Numbered from the stretch's first letter, positions 50,901 to 58,752 are shown. The stretch is DNA of 64,000 nt from Amycolatopsis solani (GCF_033441515.1 NZ_JAWQJT010000004.1:496001-560000); one strand, 5' to 3'. The notes: generated from the sequence alone by a model not told the origin. Made by a program: numbers and translations.

Positions 50901-51800
50901 TTCGCGGCCTTCGACGGCGACGCGCTCGGCCAGCTCCGGCGGGCACGCTTCGCCGCCGAAGATGAGCAGGCGGACGTCTTCGAGCGCGTCGGCGGGCCAC
51001 AGCGCGGCCAGCGTCGGCACGGTCGAGACGACGGTGATCCGCTGCGCGACCAGCCACGGGCCGAGGTCGACGCCGGTGCGGACCAGCGCGCGGGGCGCCG
51101 GGACCAGGCAGGCGCCGTGGCGCCAGGCCAGCCACATCTCTTCGCAGGAAGCGTCGAAGGCGACGCTCAGGCCGGCCAGGACGCGGTCGCCGGGGCCGAC
51201 CGGCTCGTCGGCGAGGAAGAGCTCGGCCTCGGCGTCGACGAACGCGGCGGCGGAGGCGTGCGTGACCGCGACGCCCTTGGGCTTGCCGGTGGAACCGGAG
51301 GTGAAGATGATCCAGGCGTCGTCGGCCGGGCCGGGGACGCCGTCACGCCCACCCGGCGTGCTGTGGACGTTGATCTTGCCGTCGGTGGCGACGGCGGCCA
51401 CTTGTGCTTCCTCGAAGACCAGTTCGGCGCGCTCGTCCGGGTCGTCCGCGTCGACGGGCACGTACGCGGCGCCGACGGACAGGGTGGCGAGGATCGCGAT
51501 GTACAGCTCGGCGGTGCCGGAGGAGATCCGGATGCCGACGCGGTCACCGAGGCCGACGCCGTAGCCGCGCAGCCGCCGGCCGTAGGCGTCGATCTCCTCG
51601 AGGAGCCGCCGGTAGGTCAGCGTCGTGGTGCCGTCGTCGATCGCGGCGGCGTTGGGGTGGAGCTCGGCGGTCGCCGCGACGATGTCGAGCAGGGTGCGCT
51701 CGCTCGCGCCGAGCCCCGACCAGAACAGGGCGCGGTCAGCGACCGGGGCCGGCGCCGCCGTGACCGCGGCGGAACCGGTGGGTTCGATCGTGACGGTCAT
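47913..51800 (-). CDS. Pls/PosA-family NRPS-like membrane protein
   Basis: A 1295-residue protein related to epsilon-poly-lysine synthetase. The adenylation domain (~25-515) has IIFTSGSTGKPKGV, FDASCEEMW, NTYGPTEATVVA, and PTRTSGKVDRNALP with the catalytic lysine. A carrier domain (~530-600) has FFTHGGGSLTAAQVV with the phosphopantetheine serine. The rest alternates about six membrane helices with three left-handed beta-helix (hexapeptide acyltransferase-like) domains near 715-815, 950-1030 and 1190-1290. No condensation or thioesterase domain is present. By analogy with Pls, an amino acid would be activated, tethered, then polymerised or transferred at the membrane. The amino acid is unknown. 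The ATG follows GAGGTGG. Confidence 0.88.
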   Translation of the reverse strand: MTVTIEPTGSAAVTAAPAPVADRALFWSGLGASERTLLDIVAATAELHPNAAAIDDGTTTLTYRRLLEEIDAYGRRLRGYGVGLGDRVGIRISSGTAELYIAILATLSVGAAYVPVDADDPDERAELVFEEAQVAAVATDGKINVHSTPGGRDGVPGPADDAWIIFTSGSTGKPKGVAVTHASAAAFVDAEAELFLADEPVGPGDRVLAGLSVAFDASCEEMWLAWRHGACLVPAPRALVRTGVDLGPWLVAQRITVVSTVPTLAALWPADALEDVRLLIFGGEACPPELAERVAVEGREVWNTYGPTEATVVACAAQLTGEGPVRIGLPLSGWQLAVVNDEGRPVAMGETGELVIGGVGLARYLDTEKDAEKFAPLPSLGWQRAYRSGDMVRAEAEGLLFLGRLDEQVKLGGRRIELGEVDAALQALPGVQGAAAAIRRTKAGNQVLVGYVVPGTEPFDHDQAANRLREHLPAALVPLLAVVEDLPTRTSGKVDRNALPWPLSTVDATGLSPTETWLAEGWAEILGVSVDDPKADFFTHGGGSLTAAQVVARIRTRHPQVSVADVYAHPKLGALAAVLDALSGQATERRDIAPTPRRAGVVQTLLTVPLMGLVGLRWATLAAALSNVLSLLGFAWAPTLNWAWLGLAWVVLFSPAGRIAIAAGGARVLLSGVRPGTYPRGGSVHLRLWTAEKLAEFSGADSVAGASWMTTYAKALGARIGKDVDLHSPPPVTGFLKLGRGAAIEPEVDLTGHWVDGDVVHIGKVRVGAEARIGARSTLFPGVRIGKGAEIAAGSTVRGAVPAGQRWAGSPAARVAKDERDALKWPSSRPPRSHFWATVYGVTSLALGFLPGFAALAGVAVLGYAISGAPTLLDAFTRALVFVPVATAAYFLAYMLLVLAGVRALSIGMVEGYHPVHGRVAWQVWATERLMSMAREGLFPLYASLFTPVWLRLLGAKVGRNVEASTVLALPKMTKVDSGAFLADDTMVATYELGHGWLHVAPARIGKQAFLGNSGMTAPGRSVPKRGLVGVLSSTPLKAKKGSSYLGMPPLPVRRAIGDADTSRTYTPALHLKAARALVELCRIIPVMCGVALTVSVAFGLLWAASVFGFGVAVLLAGPALLAAGVVAALTATVVKWLLVGKFREVDHPLWSSFVWRNELADTFVEALAVPWLIGSIGGTPLLSAWLRTMGVKIGRGVWLETYWLPEADLVELGDGATINRGCVVQTHLFHDRIMSMSRVVLGQGATLGPHGIVLPGAGIGARTTVGPGSLVTRGDEVPADTRWLGNPISAWTGK

Positions 51801-51878
51801 CGAGCGTCCACCTCGACCGTGACGAAGACATGCAGGGACAAAGCATGGGCGCGCAAGCCCACCACTCACCTTCCGGGA

Positions 51879-51910
51879 GCCTCAACCGGGCTCGCTCTCC
51901 TGGTTGAGGC
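51879..51910. promoter_or_regulatory. Stem-loop upstream of the Pls-like gene
   Basis: GCCTCAACC (51879-51887) pairs with GGTTGAGGC (51902-51910) around a 14-nt loop, ~80 nt upstream of the pls-like ATG and in its probable leader. It could be an attenuator or a terminator for the upstream der operon. Confidence 0.4.
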
Positions 51911-51933
51911 GCCCGCAACGACCTTCCACAATA

Positions 51934-51962
51934 CCTGTGGATGACGAAAAGGTATCCACAGG
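51934..51962. promoter_or_regulatory. Inverted DnaA-box-like pair between der and the Pls-like gene
   Basis: CCTGTGGAT (51934-51942) and ATCCACAGG (51954-51962) are exact inverted repeats with an 11-nt AAAA-containing spacer. Each arm holds a sequence one base from TTATCCACA (GTATCCACA and TCATCCACA). It is either a hairpin terminator after der or a pair of weak DnaA sites; no origin-type cluster is present. Confidence 0.35.
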
Positions 51963-52009
51963 GTCACGAGGGAGTGTCGGACCTCACGCGGGCCCGCCAC
52001 GTGGGGAAA

Positions 52010-53470
52010 TCACCGCGTCCGTGCGGCCTTCCCGCCGATCTTCTGCTTCGCCTTCTTCTCCCGGACCCGGACGTTCACCCGGACGGGGCTGCCGGTGAAG
52101 CCGAACTGCTCCCGGAACTTGCGCTCGATGAACCGGCGGTAGCCCGCCTCGAGGAAGCCGGTGGTGAACAGCACCAGCGTCGGCGGCCGGATGCCGGCCT
52201 GCGTCGCGAACAGCACCTTCGGCTGCTTGCCCGAGCGGACCGGCGGCGGGGTGGCCGCGATCAGGTCGGACAGCCACGCGTTGAGCTGACCGGTCGGCAC
52301 CCGCTGGTCCCACGACTTCAGCGCGGTCCGCAGCGCCGGCGCGAGCTTGCGCACCGAACGGCCGGTCAGCGCCGAGATGTTGACCTTCTCCGCCCACGGC
52401 ACGCGGACCAGGCCGCGGTCGAGCTCGCGGACCATCGCGTGCCGCCGGTCCTCGTCGACCAGGTCCCACTTGTTGAACGCGAGCACGCAGGCGCGCCCGG
52501 CCTCGACGACCATGGTCAGCACCCGCAGGTCCTGCTCCGAGAGCGGCTCGGCCGCGTCGAGCAGCACGATCGCGACCTCGGCCGCGTCGATCGCGGTCTT
52601 GGTGCGCAGCGAGGCGTAGTACTCGGCGCCGGCGGCGAAGTTGACGCGCTTGCGCAGGCCCGCCGTGTCGACGAACCGCCAGGTCTCGCCGTCCAGCTCG
52701 ACCAGCGAGTCGACCGGGTCGACGGTGGTGCCGGCGACCGAGTCGACGACCGAGCGCTCCTCGCCGGAGAGCTTGTTGAGCAGGCTCGACTTGCCGACGT
52801 TCGGCTTGCCGACCAGCGCGACGCGCCGCGGCCCCGACGTCACGGCGCCGCCTTCGCGCGGCGACTCGGGCAGGGCCTTGAGGATGGCGTCGAGCAGGTC
52901 GCCGGAGCTGCGGCCGTGCAGCGCGCTGACCGGGTGCGGCTCGCCGAGGCCGAGCGACCACAGCGACGCGGTGTCCGCGAGCAGGCGGTCGTCGTCGACC
53001 TTGTTCGCGGCCAGCAGCACCGGCTTCTTCGAGCGGCGCAGCACCTTGGAGACGGCTTCGTCGGTGGCGGTGGCGCCGACCGTGGCGTCGATCACCAGCA
53101 GCACGGCGTCCGCGGTCTGCATGGCCAGCTCGGCCTGCGCGGCGACGGAGGCCTGCAGGCCGGTCGCGTCCGGCTCCCAGCCACCCGTGTCGACCAGGGT
53201 GAACTTGCGCCCGCCCCAGAAGGCGTCGTAGGCGACGCGGTCGCGGGTCACGCCCGGCACGTCCTGCACGACGGCTTCGCGGCGGCCGAGGATGCGGTTG
53301 ACCAGCGTCGACTTGCCCACGTTCGGGCGGCCGACGACGGCGAGCACCGGCTGCGCGAGCGCGGCCTCCTCGGCCAGCTCGGCCGCCTCGATCTGCGCGT
53401 CGAGCGCGGCGAACTCGGTCTCTTCCGACCAAGTGCCGTCGACTTCGCCGATGCTGTCGAACTCTTCCAT
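52010..53470 (-). CDS. der: Ribosome biogenesis GTPase Der
   Basis: A 486-residue double-GTPase. The first G domain (~40-200) has [14 protein letters not shown] and NKVD. The second (~215-390) has [17 protein letters not shown] and NKWD. A C-terminal KH-like domain follows ([31 protein letters not shown]) and a basic tail ([18 protein letters not shown]). Der acts in 50S subunit assembly. An N-terminal acidic extension of ~40 residues is typical of actinobacterial forms. It follows the acyltransferase by 16 nt in the cmk-plsC-der operon, the arrangement seen in mycobacteria near scpA/scpB. Confidence 0.96.
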   Translation of the reverse strand: MEEFDSIGEVDGTWSEETEFAALDAQIEAAELAEEAALAQPVLAVVGRPNVGKSTLVNRILGRREAVVQDVPGVTRDRVAYDAFWGGRKFTLVDTGGWEPDATGLQASVAAQAELAMQTADAVLLVIDATVGATATDEAVSKVLRRSKKPVLLAANKVDDDRLLADTASLWSLGLGEPHPVSALHGRSSGDLLDAILKALPESPREGGAVTSGPRRVALVGKPNVGKSSLLNKLSGEERSVVDSVAGTTVDPVDSLVELDGETWRFVDTAGLRKRVNFAAGAEYYASLRTKTAIDAAEVAIVLLDAAEPLSEQDLRVLTMVVEAGRACVLAFNKWDLVDEDRRHAMVRELDRGLVRVPWAEKVNISALTGRSVRKLAPALRTALKSWDQRVPTGQLNAWLSDLIAATPPPVRSGKQPKVLFATQAGIRPPTLVLFTTGFLEAGYRRFIERKFREQFGFTGSPVRVNVRVREKKAKQKIGGKAARTR

Positions 53471-53486
53471 GAGAACCCAATTTCCC

Positions 53487-54146
53487 TTATGGCGTAACGA
53501 ATCCGTTTTCGCTACGCCAATCGTCCAAAGTCTTGACGAGCGCCGCGAGCTCGCCGCGGAGCTCTTCGGTGCCCTGGTCGAGCCCGGTCTTCCCGGGGCC
53601 GACCTTCGGCGTGAACGGCTCCCCCACGAGGATGTCCACGCGCGGGCGCCAGCGCCGCTTGCCGTCGGCCGGCTTGCGGGTCCCCCGCGTCGCGACCGGG
53701 AGCACGGTCGCGCCGGAGGCCCGGACCAGCCAGGCCGCGCCGCGTTCGGCCGCGCCGACGTCCCCGGCGCCGCGGGTGCCTTCGGGGAAGATCCCGACGA
53801 CCCCGCCGCCCTTGAGCACGCCGACCGCGGTCATCAGCGGTTTGCGGTCGATCTCGCCGCGCTTGAGCGGGATCTGCCCGATCGCCAGGAGGAACCTCCC
53901 GGCGAGCCCGGCGAACAGCTCGGCCTTGACCAGGAACGCCGAACGCCGCGGCAGCATTCCGAAGATCAGCTGCGGCTCGATCATCGAACTGTGGTTGGCG
54001 ACCACGACCACCGGCCCGGTGGCGGGCATGCGGTCACGGCCGTGCACGCGAACGCGGAAGGCCGACCGCAAATGGTACCGGGCGAAAATCCGCCCGGCTT
54101 CGTGGAGCCATGCGACGGATCCCTCGGGGAGTCCGTCAGCTTTCAT
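53487..54146 (-). CDS. Lysophospholipid acyltransferase family protein (PlsC-like)
   Basis: A 219-residue 1-acylglycerol-3-phosphate acyltransferase-type protein. The first motif is [13 protein letters not shown], an HX4E variant of the usual HX4D. The second region is [12 protein letters not shown] and the third [30 protein letters not shown] is motif IV. It should acylate lysophosphatidate or a related acceptor at the membrane. The start is the ATG in an ATGA overlap with the cmk stop, so it is translationally coupled. It is regularly found between cmk and der in actinobacteria. Confidence 0.88.
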   Translation of the reverse strand: MKADGLPEGSVAWLHEAGRIFARYHLRSAFRVRVHGRDRMPATGPVVVVANHSSMIEPQLIFGMLPRRSAFLVKAELFAGLAGRFLLAIGQIPLKRGEIDRKPLMTAVGVLKGGGVVGIFPEGTRGAGDVGAAERGAAWLVRASGATVLPVATRGTRKPADGKRRWRPRVDILVGEPFTPKVGPGKTGLDQGTEELRGELAALVKTLDDWRSENGFVTP

Positions 54147-54868
54147 CGCGCTACCTCGGCGTTGCACCCCGCCAGCAGGCCGCGGTGGCTGGCCAGTTCG
54201 CTGAGGGCGACGATCACCTGGTCGATCGACAGTTCGGACGTGTCGACGTGCACGGCGTCGTCGGCCGCGCGCAGCGGCGAGGCGGCGCGGGTCGAGTCGA
54301 GGTGGTCGCGGCGCTCGACGCTCGCCAGCGCGTCGGCGACCGACGACGTCCGGCCGGCGGCGGTGTCCTGGGTGCTCCGGCGGGAGGCGCGGACGTCGGC
54401 CGACGCGGTCAGGAAGACCTTCAGCGGCGAGTCCGGCACGACGACGGTGCCGATGTCGCGGCCCTCGACGACGATCCCGCCGCGGTGCCCGACGACGTCG
54501 CCGATGATCTCGCGCTGCCTGCCGACCAGCAGCTCGCGCACGTGCGGCACGGCCGAGACCGGCGAGACGGCCTTGGTGACCTCGGGACCTCGGATGTCGG
54601 CGGCGACGTCCTCGCCGCCGAGCCGGATCTCGGGGCGCTCGGGGCTGGTCCCGATGCTGAAGTCCGCCTGGTCGGCGACGTCGGCGACGGCTGACTGGTC
54701 GGTGGGGTCCACGCCGGCGCGCAGCACGGCGAGGGTGACCATCCGGTACATGGCACCGGTGTCGAGGTAGCCGGCGCCGAGGCGGTCGGCGAGCTTGCGG
54801 GCGACGGTGGTCTTCCCGGTCCCCGACGGGCCGTCCAAGGCGACCACACCACGTAGGGCTCCCGTCAC
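54143..54868 (-). CDS. cmk: (d)CMP kinase
   Basis: A 241-residue cytidylate kinase that phosphorylates CMP/dCMP with ATP. The P-loop is ALDGPSGTGKTT near the N-terminus. LDTGAMYRMVTLAVLRAG binds nucleotide, VVEGRDIGTVVVPDSPLKVFLTAS is the NMP-binding core, and the R-x-R-R-type lid is ASVERRDHLDSTR. The start is the GTG at 54868 (VTGALRGVVALDG), chosen for GAGGAG about 7 nt upstream; longer in-frame starts at 54907 and 54985 lack a good ribosome site. It overlaps the acyltransferase gene by ATGA. Confidence 0.93.
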   Translation of the reverse strand: MTGALRGVVALDGPSGTGKTTVARKLADRLGAGYLDTGAMYRMVTLAVLRAGVDPTDQSAVADVADQADFSIGTSPERPEIRLGGEDVAADIRGPEVTKAVSPVSAVPHVRELLVGRQREIIGDVVGHRGGIVVEGRDIGTVVVPDSPLKVFLTASADVRASRRSTQDTAAGRTSSVADALASVERRDHLDSTRAASPLRAADDAVHVDTSELSIDQVIVALSELASHRGLLAGCNAEVAR

Positions 54869-54932
54869 CGGCACTCTCCTCGCGTTCTCGTCGGCTTTGG
54901 GGTCCATTCTGCCGGTCGGGGTGCGGAGGAGA

Positions 54933-55499
54933 TCAGTCGCCCCGCGCGCCGAAGCGGGCGACGACCAAGGCGAGGCGCTCGTCACGGTGTTCCGGGGACA
55001 GCCGGTGGCCGCGGTCCAGCGTCACCAGGCCGTGCAGCGTGCTCCAGAACACCTCGGTCAGCGCGCCCGCGTCCTGGCTGCCCGACACCGGCTCGACCAC
55101 GGCGAAGAGCCCGCCGTAGGCCTCCTGCATCACCGCCGGGGTGTCGTCCTGGGCGAACGGCAGCTCCGACGCCAGCGTGAACATCGCGTCGTACAGCGCG
55201 GGCTTGGCCTCGGCGAACGCCACGTACGCCGCGGCGACCCCGGCGACCCCGCCGGCACGGGCGGCCGCGAGCGCGGTGGACAGCTCACCGAAGCCCTCGA
55301 GCGCGGCCGCCGTCATGATCGCGTCCTTGCCGCCGGGGAAGTGGCTGTAGAGCACCGGCTGGCTGTACTCGATCAGGGCCGCGAGCCGCCGGGTGGTGAC
55401 CGCGTCCCAGCCCTCCGCTTCGGCGAGCTCCCTGGCCGCCGTGACGATCCGCTGCCCGCGCTCGGTCCGGTCGCGCACACGCCGTTGTCGCTGGATCAT
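54933..55499 (-). CDS. TetR/AcrR-family regulator
   Basis: A 188-residue TetR protein. The DNA-binding domain is QRIVTAARELAEAEGWDAVTTRRLAALIEYSQPVLYSHFPGGKDAIMTAAALEGF (residues ~16-70). The C-terminal domain is the WHG type common in actinobacteria. It starts at the ATG directly beside an array of four CTAGC-N3-GCTAG operators and is divergent from a small membrane protein gene (DUF4267). It very probably represses itself and that gene. Ligand unknown. Confidence 0.9.
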   Translation of the reverse strand: MIQRQRRVRDRTERGQRIVTAARELAEAEGWDAVTTRRLAALIEYSQPVLYSHFPGGKDAIMTAAALEGFGELSTALAAARAGGVAGVAAAYVAFAEAKPALYDAMFTLASELPFAQDDTPAVMQEAYGGLFAVVEPVSGSQDAGALTEVFWSTLHGLVTLDRGHRLSPEHRDERLALVVARFGARGD

Positions 55500-55508
55500 G
55501 AGCCGATG

Positions 55509-55571
55509 CTAGCACTGCTAGACAAACTAGCGCCGCTAAGTTAGCGTTGCTAGTAATGCTAGCGCCGCTAG
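55509..55571. promoter_or_regulatory. Array of four CTAGC-N3-GCTAG operators
   Basis: Four 13-bp dyads fill the tetR/DUF4267 gap: CTAGC-act-GCTAG (55509-55521), CTAGC-gcc-GCTAA (55527-55539), TTAGC-gtt-GCTAG (55541-55553) and CTAGC-gcc-GCTAG (55559-55571). Start-to-start steps are 18, 14 and 18 bp. The outer two are perfect and the inner two have one mismatch each. This is almost certainly the binding region of the adjacent TetR protein. Confidence 0.75.
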
Positions 55572-55590
55572 AAAAACTGAAGGGAACACC

Positions 55591-55959
55591 ATGGTGATCA
55601 CCGGCTACGTCCTCGTCGCGATCGTCTCGCTCGGCATCATCTACATCGGCCTCAACTACCTCTTCGCGCCGGTGAAGACCGCCGCGGGCTTCGGCTTCGG
55701 CGAAGTCCCCGAAAACGCCGCAAACTTCTTGAACGTCAAGGGCGGCCGCGACGTCGGCGCCGGCCTGATCCCGCTGGCCCTGATGATCTACGGCGACCCG
55801 CACGCGCTGGGCTGGGTCTTCCTCACCGCGGCCCTCTGGCCCGTCTTCGACATGCTGATCGTGCTGCGCCACCGGGGGAAGAAGGCCGTCGCCTTCGGCG
55901 TCCACGGCCTCACCGCCGCCGTCATGGTCGTCGCGGCGCTGCTGCTCCTGCTCGGCTGA
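55591..55959 (+). CDS. DUF4267 small membrane protein
   Basis: A 122-residue protein with about four membrane helices (VLVAIVSLGIIYIGLNYLF, DVGAGLIPLALMIYG, LGWVFLTAALWPVFDMLIV, HGLTAAVMVVAALLLLL). The FGFGEVPENAANFLNVKGGRDVGAGL segment matches the DUF4267 family as I recall it. The ATG has AAGGGAACACC upstream. It faces a tetR gene across four operators, so it is probably induced when a compound releases the repressor. The family's role is unknown; TetR-linked members are often thought to help stress or solvent tolerance. Confidence 0.8.
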   Translation: MVITGYVLVAIVSLGIIYIGLNYLFAPVKTAAGFGFGEVPENAANFLNVKGGRDVGAGLIPLALMIYGDPHALGWVFLTAALWPVFDMLIVLRHRGKKAVAFGVHGLTAAVMVVAALLLLLG

Positions 55960-55995
55960 ACGTCGCGAATCGGACAGGTGGGTTACGGTGGTTGG

Positions 55996-56478
55996 GTGAA
56001 CGTCGAAGTAACCCCTCTTCCCGGCATCGGGGTCCGCAAGGACTTCAGCACCCGTACCGGCCGCCGCATCGGCGTCGTGTCGCAGCGGGACGGCCACACC
56101 GAGCTCATCGTGTCCAAAGCGGACGACGCCGACGCCTGCGCCGCCTCGATCCCGCTGACCGCGGACGAGGCGGGCACGCTGGCCAACCTGCTCGGCGCGC
56201 CGCAGCTGGTCGCCCAGCTCACCGAGGAGCACCAGGACCTGCCGGGGATCAGCACCAAGCAGCTGCCGATCAAGCCGTCCGGCCCGTTCGACGGCCGGAC
56301 GCTCGGCGACACGGCGATGCGCACCCGCACCGGCGTCTCGGTGGTCGCGGTCGCGCGGGCCGGCCAGGTGCACCCCTCGCCGACGCCCGACTTCGCCCTC
56401 ACCGGCGGCGACCTGCTGGTCGCCGTCGGCACGAGCGAGGGTCTCGAAGCCGCCGCCAAGATCCTGAAGTACGGCTGA
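55996..56478 (+). CDS. Cation:proton antiporter regulatory subunit (KhtT-like)
   Basis: A 160-residue soluble protein ending in a TrkA-C (RCK_C) domain: GRTLGDTAMRTRTGVSVVAVARAGQVHPSPTPDFALTGGDLLVAVGTSEGLEAAA. The N-terminal part (VEVTPLPGIGVRKDFSTRTGRRIGVVSQRDG) is typical of KhtT/YhaT proteins, which gate a K+/H+ antiporter in response to nucleotide or pH. The GTG at 55996 is used; TACGGT ends 6 nt before it and no Shine-Dalgarno is present, so translation is probably leaderless. It lies 7 nt upstream of the antiporter gene. Confidence 0.88.
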   Translation: MNVEVTPLPGIGVRKDFSTRTGRRIGVVSQRDGHTELIVSKADDADACAASIPLTADEAGTLANLLGAPQLVAQLTEEHQDLPGISTKQLPIKPSGPFDGRTLGDTAMRTRTGVSVVAVARAGQVHPSPTPDFALTGGDLLVAVGTSEGLEAAAKILKYG

Positions 56479-56485
56479 GCCCACG

Positions 56486-57679
56486 ATGGACCACACCGCG
56501 CTGTCCCTGATCGAACTGGGGGCGGTCTTCTTCGTGCTGGGCGCGCTCGGGCGCCTGGCCGGGAAGATCGGCCTCTCCCCCATCCCGCTGTACCTGCTCG
56601 GCGGCCTCTGCTTCGGCTCCGGCGGGCTGATCCCGCTGACCGACATCGGCGGCTTCACCCACCTCGCCAGTGAAATCGGCGTCGTGCTGCTGCTCCTGTT
56701 GCTGGGCCTCGAATACTCGGCGGCCGAGCTGTTCACCGGCCTGCGCCGCTCCTGGACGGCGGGCCTGCTCGACATCGTCCTCAACGCCGCCCCCGGCGCG
56801 GCGGTCGCGCTGCTGCTGGGCTGGGGCCCGGTCGGCGCGATGGTGATGGCGGGCGTCACGTACATCTCGTCGTCCGGCATCGTCGCGAAGGTCCTCGGCG
56901 ACCTCGGCCGCCTCGGCAACCGCGAGACGCCGGTGGTGCTGTCGATCCTCGTGTTCGAAGACCTGGTGATGGCGCTCTACCTGCCGATCCTCACGGCGGT
57001 GCTCGGCGGCGTCTCGCTGCTCGGCGGTCTGGAAGCCGTCGGGATCTCGCTGCTGGTGATCACCGTGGTGCTGGTCATCGCGCTGAAGTTCGGCCGGTAC
57101 GTCTCGGCCGCCGTCGACAGCCCCGACCGCGAGGTGTTCCTGCTCAAGGTGCTGGGCGCAGCGCTGCTGGTGGCGGGCATCGCGTCGGCGATGCAGGTGT
57201 CGGCCGCGGTCGGCGCGTTCCTGCTCGGCATCGCGATCTCGGGCTCGACGGCGGAGAACGCGACGCACCTGCTCGAGCCGTTGCGCGACCTGTTCGCCGC
57301 GGTGTTCTTCGTGGTGTTCGGCCTCAACACGAACCCGGCGTCGATCCCACCCGTGCTCGGCTGGGCGGTGGTCCTGGCGGTGGTGACGACGGCGACCAAG
57401 GTCGGCACCGGCTGGTGGGCCGCGCGCAGGCAGGGCATCGGGAAGATGGGCCGCGCCCGCGCCGGAGCGGCACTGGTGGCGCGCGGCGAGTTCTCGATCG
57501 TCATCGCGGGCCTGGCGGTGACAGCGGGCGCGGTGACCGGCGAACTGGCGGCCCTGGCCACGGCGTACGTCCTGCTGATGGCCATCCTCGGCCCGACGGC
57601 CGCCCGCGTGGTGGAGCCGATCGCCCGCGCCCTCCAACGCAAATCGGCCACGAAGACCGCCCCGGCCGAGGCGAACTAG
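56486..57679 (+). CDS. Monovalent cation:proton antiporter, CPA2 family (KhtU-like)
   Basis: A 397-residue membrane protein with ~12 helices of the KefB/KhtU type. LLLLLLGLEYS near residue 70, YISSSGIVAKVLGDLGRL, SILVFEDLVMALYLPI with the ion-binding Asp, VGAFLLGIAISGS and RAGAALVARGEFSIVIAGL are conserved CPA2 segments. It lacks the C-terminal KTN domain of Kef; regulation comes from the separate upstream subunit. It exchanges K+ or Na+ for protons at the cytoplasmic membrane. A 65-nt hairpin ends the unit. Confidence 0.9.
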   Translation: MDHTALSLIELGAVFFVLGALGRLAGKIGLSPIPLYLLGGLCFGSGGLIPLTDIGGFTHLASEIGVVLLLLLLGLEYSAAELFTGLRRSWTAGLLDIVLNAAPGAAVALLLGWGPVGAMVMAGVTYISSSGIVAKVLGDLGRLGNRETPVVLSILVFEDLVMALYLPILTAVLGGVSLLGGLEAVGISLLVITVVLVIALKFGRYVSAAVDSPDREVFLLKVLGAALLVAGIASAMQVSAAVGAFLLGIAISGSTAENATHLLEPLRDLFAAVFFVVFGLNTNPASIPPVLGWAVVLAVVTTATKVGTGWWAARRQGIGKMGRARAGAALVARGEFSIVIAGLAVTAGAVTGELAALATAYVLLMAILGPTAARVVEPIARALQRKSATKTAPAEAN

Positions 57680-57687
57680 CCCGCGGT

Positions 57688-57752
57688 CCCGAGCGCCCCA
57701 ATGTGGCCTTCGGTGCGTGAGACGCAACCAAGGCCGCCTTGGGGCGCTCGGG
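57688..57752. repeat. 65-nt long hairpin between convergent genes
   Basis: CCCGAGCGCCCCAA (57688-57701) pairs with TTGGGGCGCTCGGG (57739-57752). Inside, GGCCTT (57705-57710) pairs with AAGGCC (57730-57735), and TGCGT-GAG-ACGCA (57714-57726) closes the tip. The element sits exactly between the antiporter stop and the convergent GNAT stop, so it can terminate both. Its structured, asymmetric interior suggests a repeated genomic element. Confidence 0.75.
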
Positions 57753-58703
57753 TCAGACCTCACGCGCCCAGCGCACGTACCGGTGCTTCGGCACGAACCC
57801 CGCCTTCGCGAAGATCCCCGACGCCCCAGCCGGGTCCGCCGAGTCCACGCTCAGGCTGGCCCGGTCGTACCCGAGCCCGGCGGCCGTCGCGAGCGCGTGA
57901 CCCAGCAACGCGCTCGCGACGCCCCGCCGGCGGTGCTCCCTCGCCGTCCCGATGACCATGAAGTGCGCGTCCCGCACGCCGGTCGCCGCGGTGTCGGCCG
58001 CCCAGGACATCGTCACCAGCACCCCCACCGCGGTCCCGCCGTCCCGCGCCAGGAAACTGACCTCCGGCTGGAACGTCTGGTTGACGATCTTGTTCCGCCA
58101 CTGGTCCGCCGGCATCGGCGCGGCGCCCCAGAAGTCCCGGTAGGCGTCGTTCCGTACCGCGCGGAACTCCTCGTCGGCCGCCGCCGTCCACCCCTCGATC
58201 CGCAGTCCCGGCACGGCGACGCCGGTCACCTCCGAAAGCGCGTGCTCCATGCGCTGGAAGTACCGCACCGGCGCGAAGCCCCGCGAACGCACGAGTTCGG
58301 GCACCCCGGCGATGTGCTCCGCCTTGTGGACGTCGACCACGAGCCGCAGCGCCGGGTGGTGCCGGGCGTGCACGACCTCCGCCGCCGCCACGCCCGCGTC
58401 CACCAGCGCGGTCCCGATACCGCGGCGGCGGTATGCCGGGTGCACGCCGCCGTCGAGGAAGACCCGGTGGACCGCTTCCGCTTCCGCCTTGTGGCGGACC
58501 TTCACGTAGCCGACGAGCGCCTCGCCGTCGAACGCGGCGAGGCTCGCCCGCTCGAGGTCCGCGTACGGGTCGATCAGCTCCTGGAGCGTGTCCTCCTCGG
58601 TGTAGTTCTCCCCGATCCGGTCCACTGTCTCGATCGCGTTGAGCAGGTCGGCCGATGCCTTGGCGTCCGCCGGGACGAGCGGCCGCCACGTGAGTTCGCG
58701 CAT
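57753..58703 (-). CDS. Tandem GNAT acetyltransferase (MshD-like architecture)
   Basis: A 316-residue protein with two GNAT domains. In the first (~1-150) the acetyl-CoA loop is HPAYRRRGIGTALVDAG. In the second (~165-316) it is AREHRRRGVASALLGHALATA, and the chain ends with SGIFAKAGFVPKHRYVRW. Two-domain GNATs of this size include mycothiol synthase MshD, but the sequence is not obviously MshD itself; a relative acting on another amine, or on an antibiotic, is equally possible. The stop codon touches the end of the 65-nt hairpin. Confidence 0.85.
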   Translation of the reverse strand: MRELTWRPLVPADAKASADLLNAIETVDRIGENYTEEDTLQELIDPYADLERASLAAFDGEALVGYVKVRHKAEAEAVHRVFLDGGVHPAYRRRGIGTALVDAGVAAAEVVHARHHPALRLVVDVHKAEHIAGVPELVRSRGFAPVRYFQRMEHALSEVTGVAVPGLRIEGWTAAADEEFRAVRNDAYRDFWGAAPMPADQWRNKIVNQTFQPEVSFLARDGGTAVGVLVTMSWAADTAATGVRDAHFMVIGTAREHRRRGVASALLGHALATAAGLGYDRASLSVDSADPAGASGIFAKAGFVPKHRYVRWAREV

Positions 58704-58752
58704 GCGGCCGAACGTAACCGCCTCCGGGGCCGCTGTCGTGCGGATTCCGCGG

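Noticed and set aside
48048-51944. 1298-residue plus-strand open frame
   Set aside because: It is the antisense of the Pls-like gene: Arg/Gly/Asp/His-rich, no domain, and no ribosome site. GC-rich third positions open such shadow frames.
51934-51962. Replication origin
   Set aside because: Only two imperfect DnaA-like boxes and no cluster, AT-rich unwinding region or dnaA/dnaN nearby.
54869-54985. Longer N-terminus for cmk
   Set aside because: Upstream in-frame starts lack ribosome sites, and the added residues overlap the neighbouring tetR end and have no Cmk similarity.
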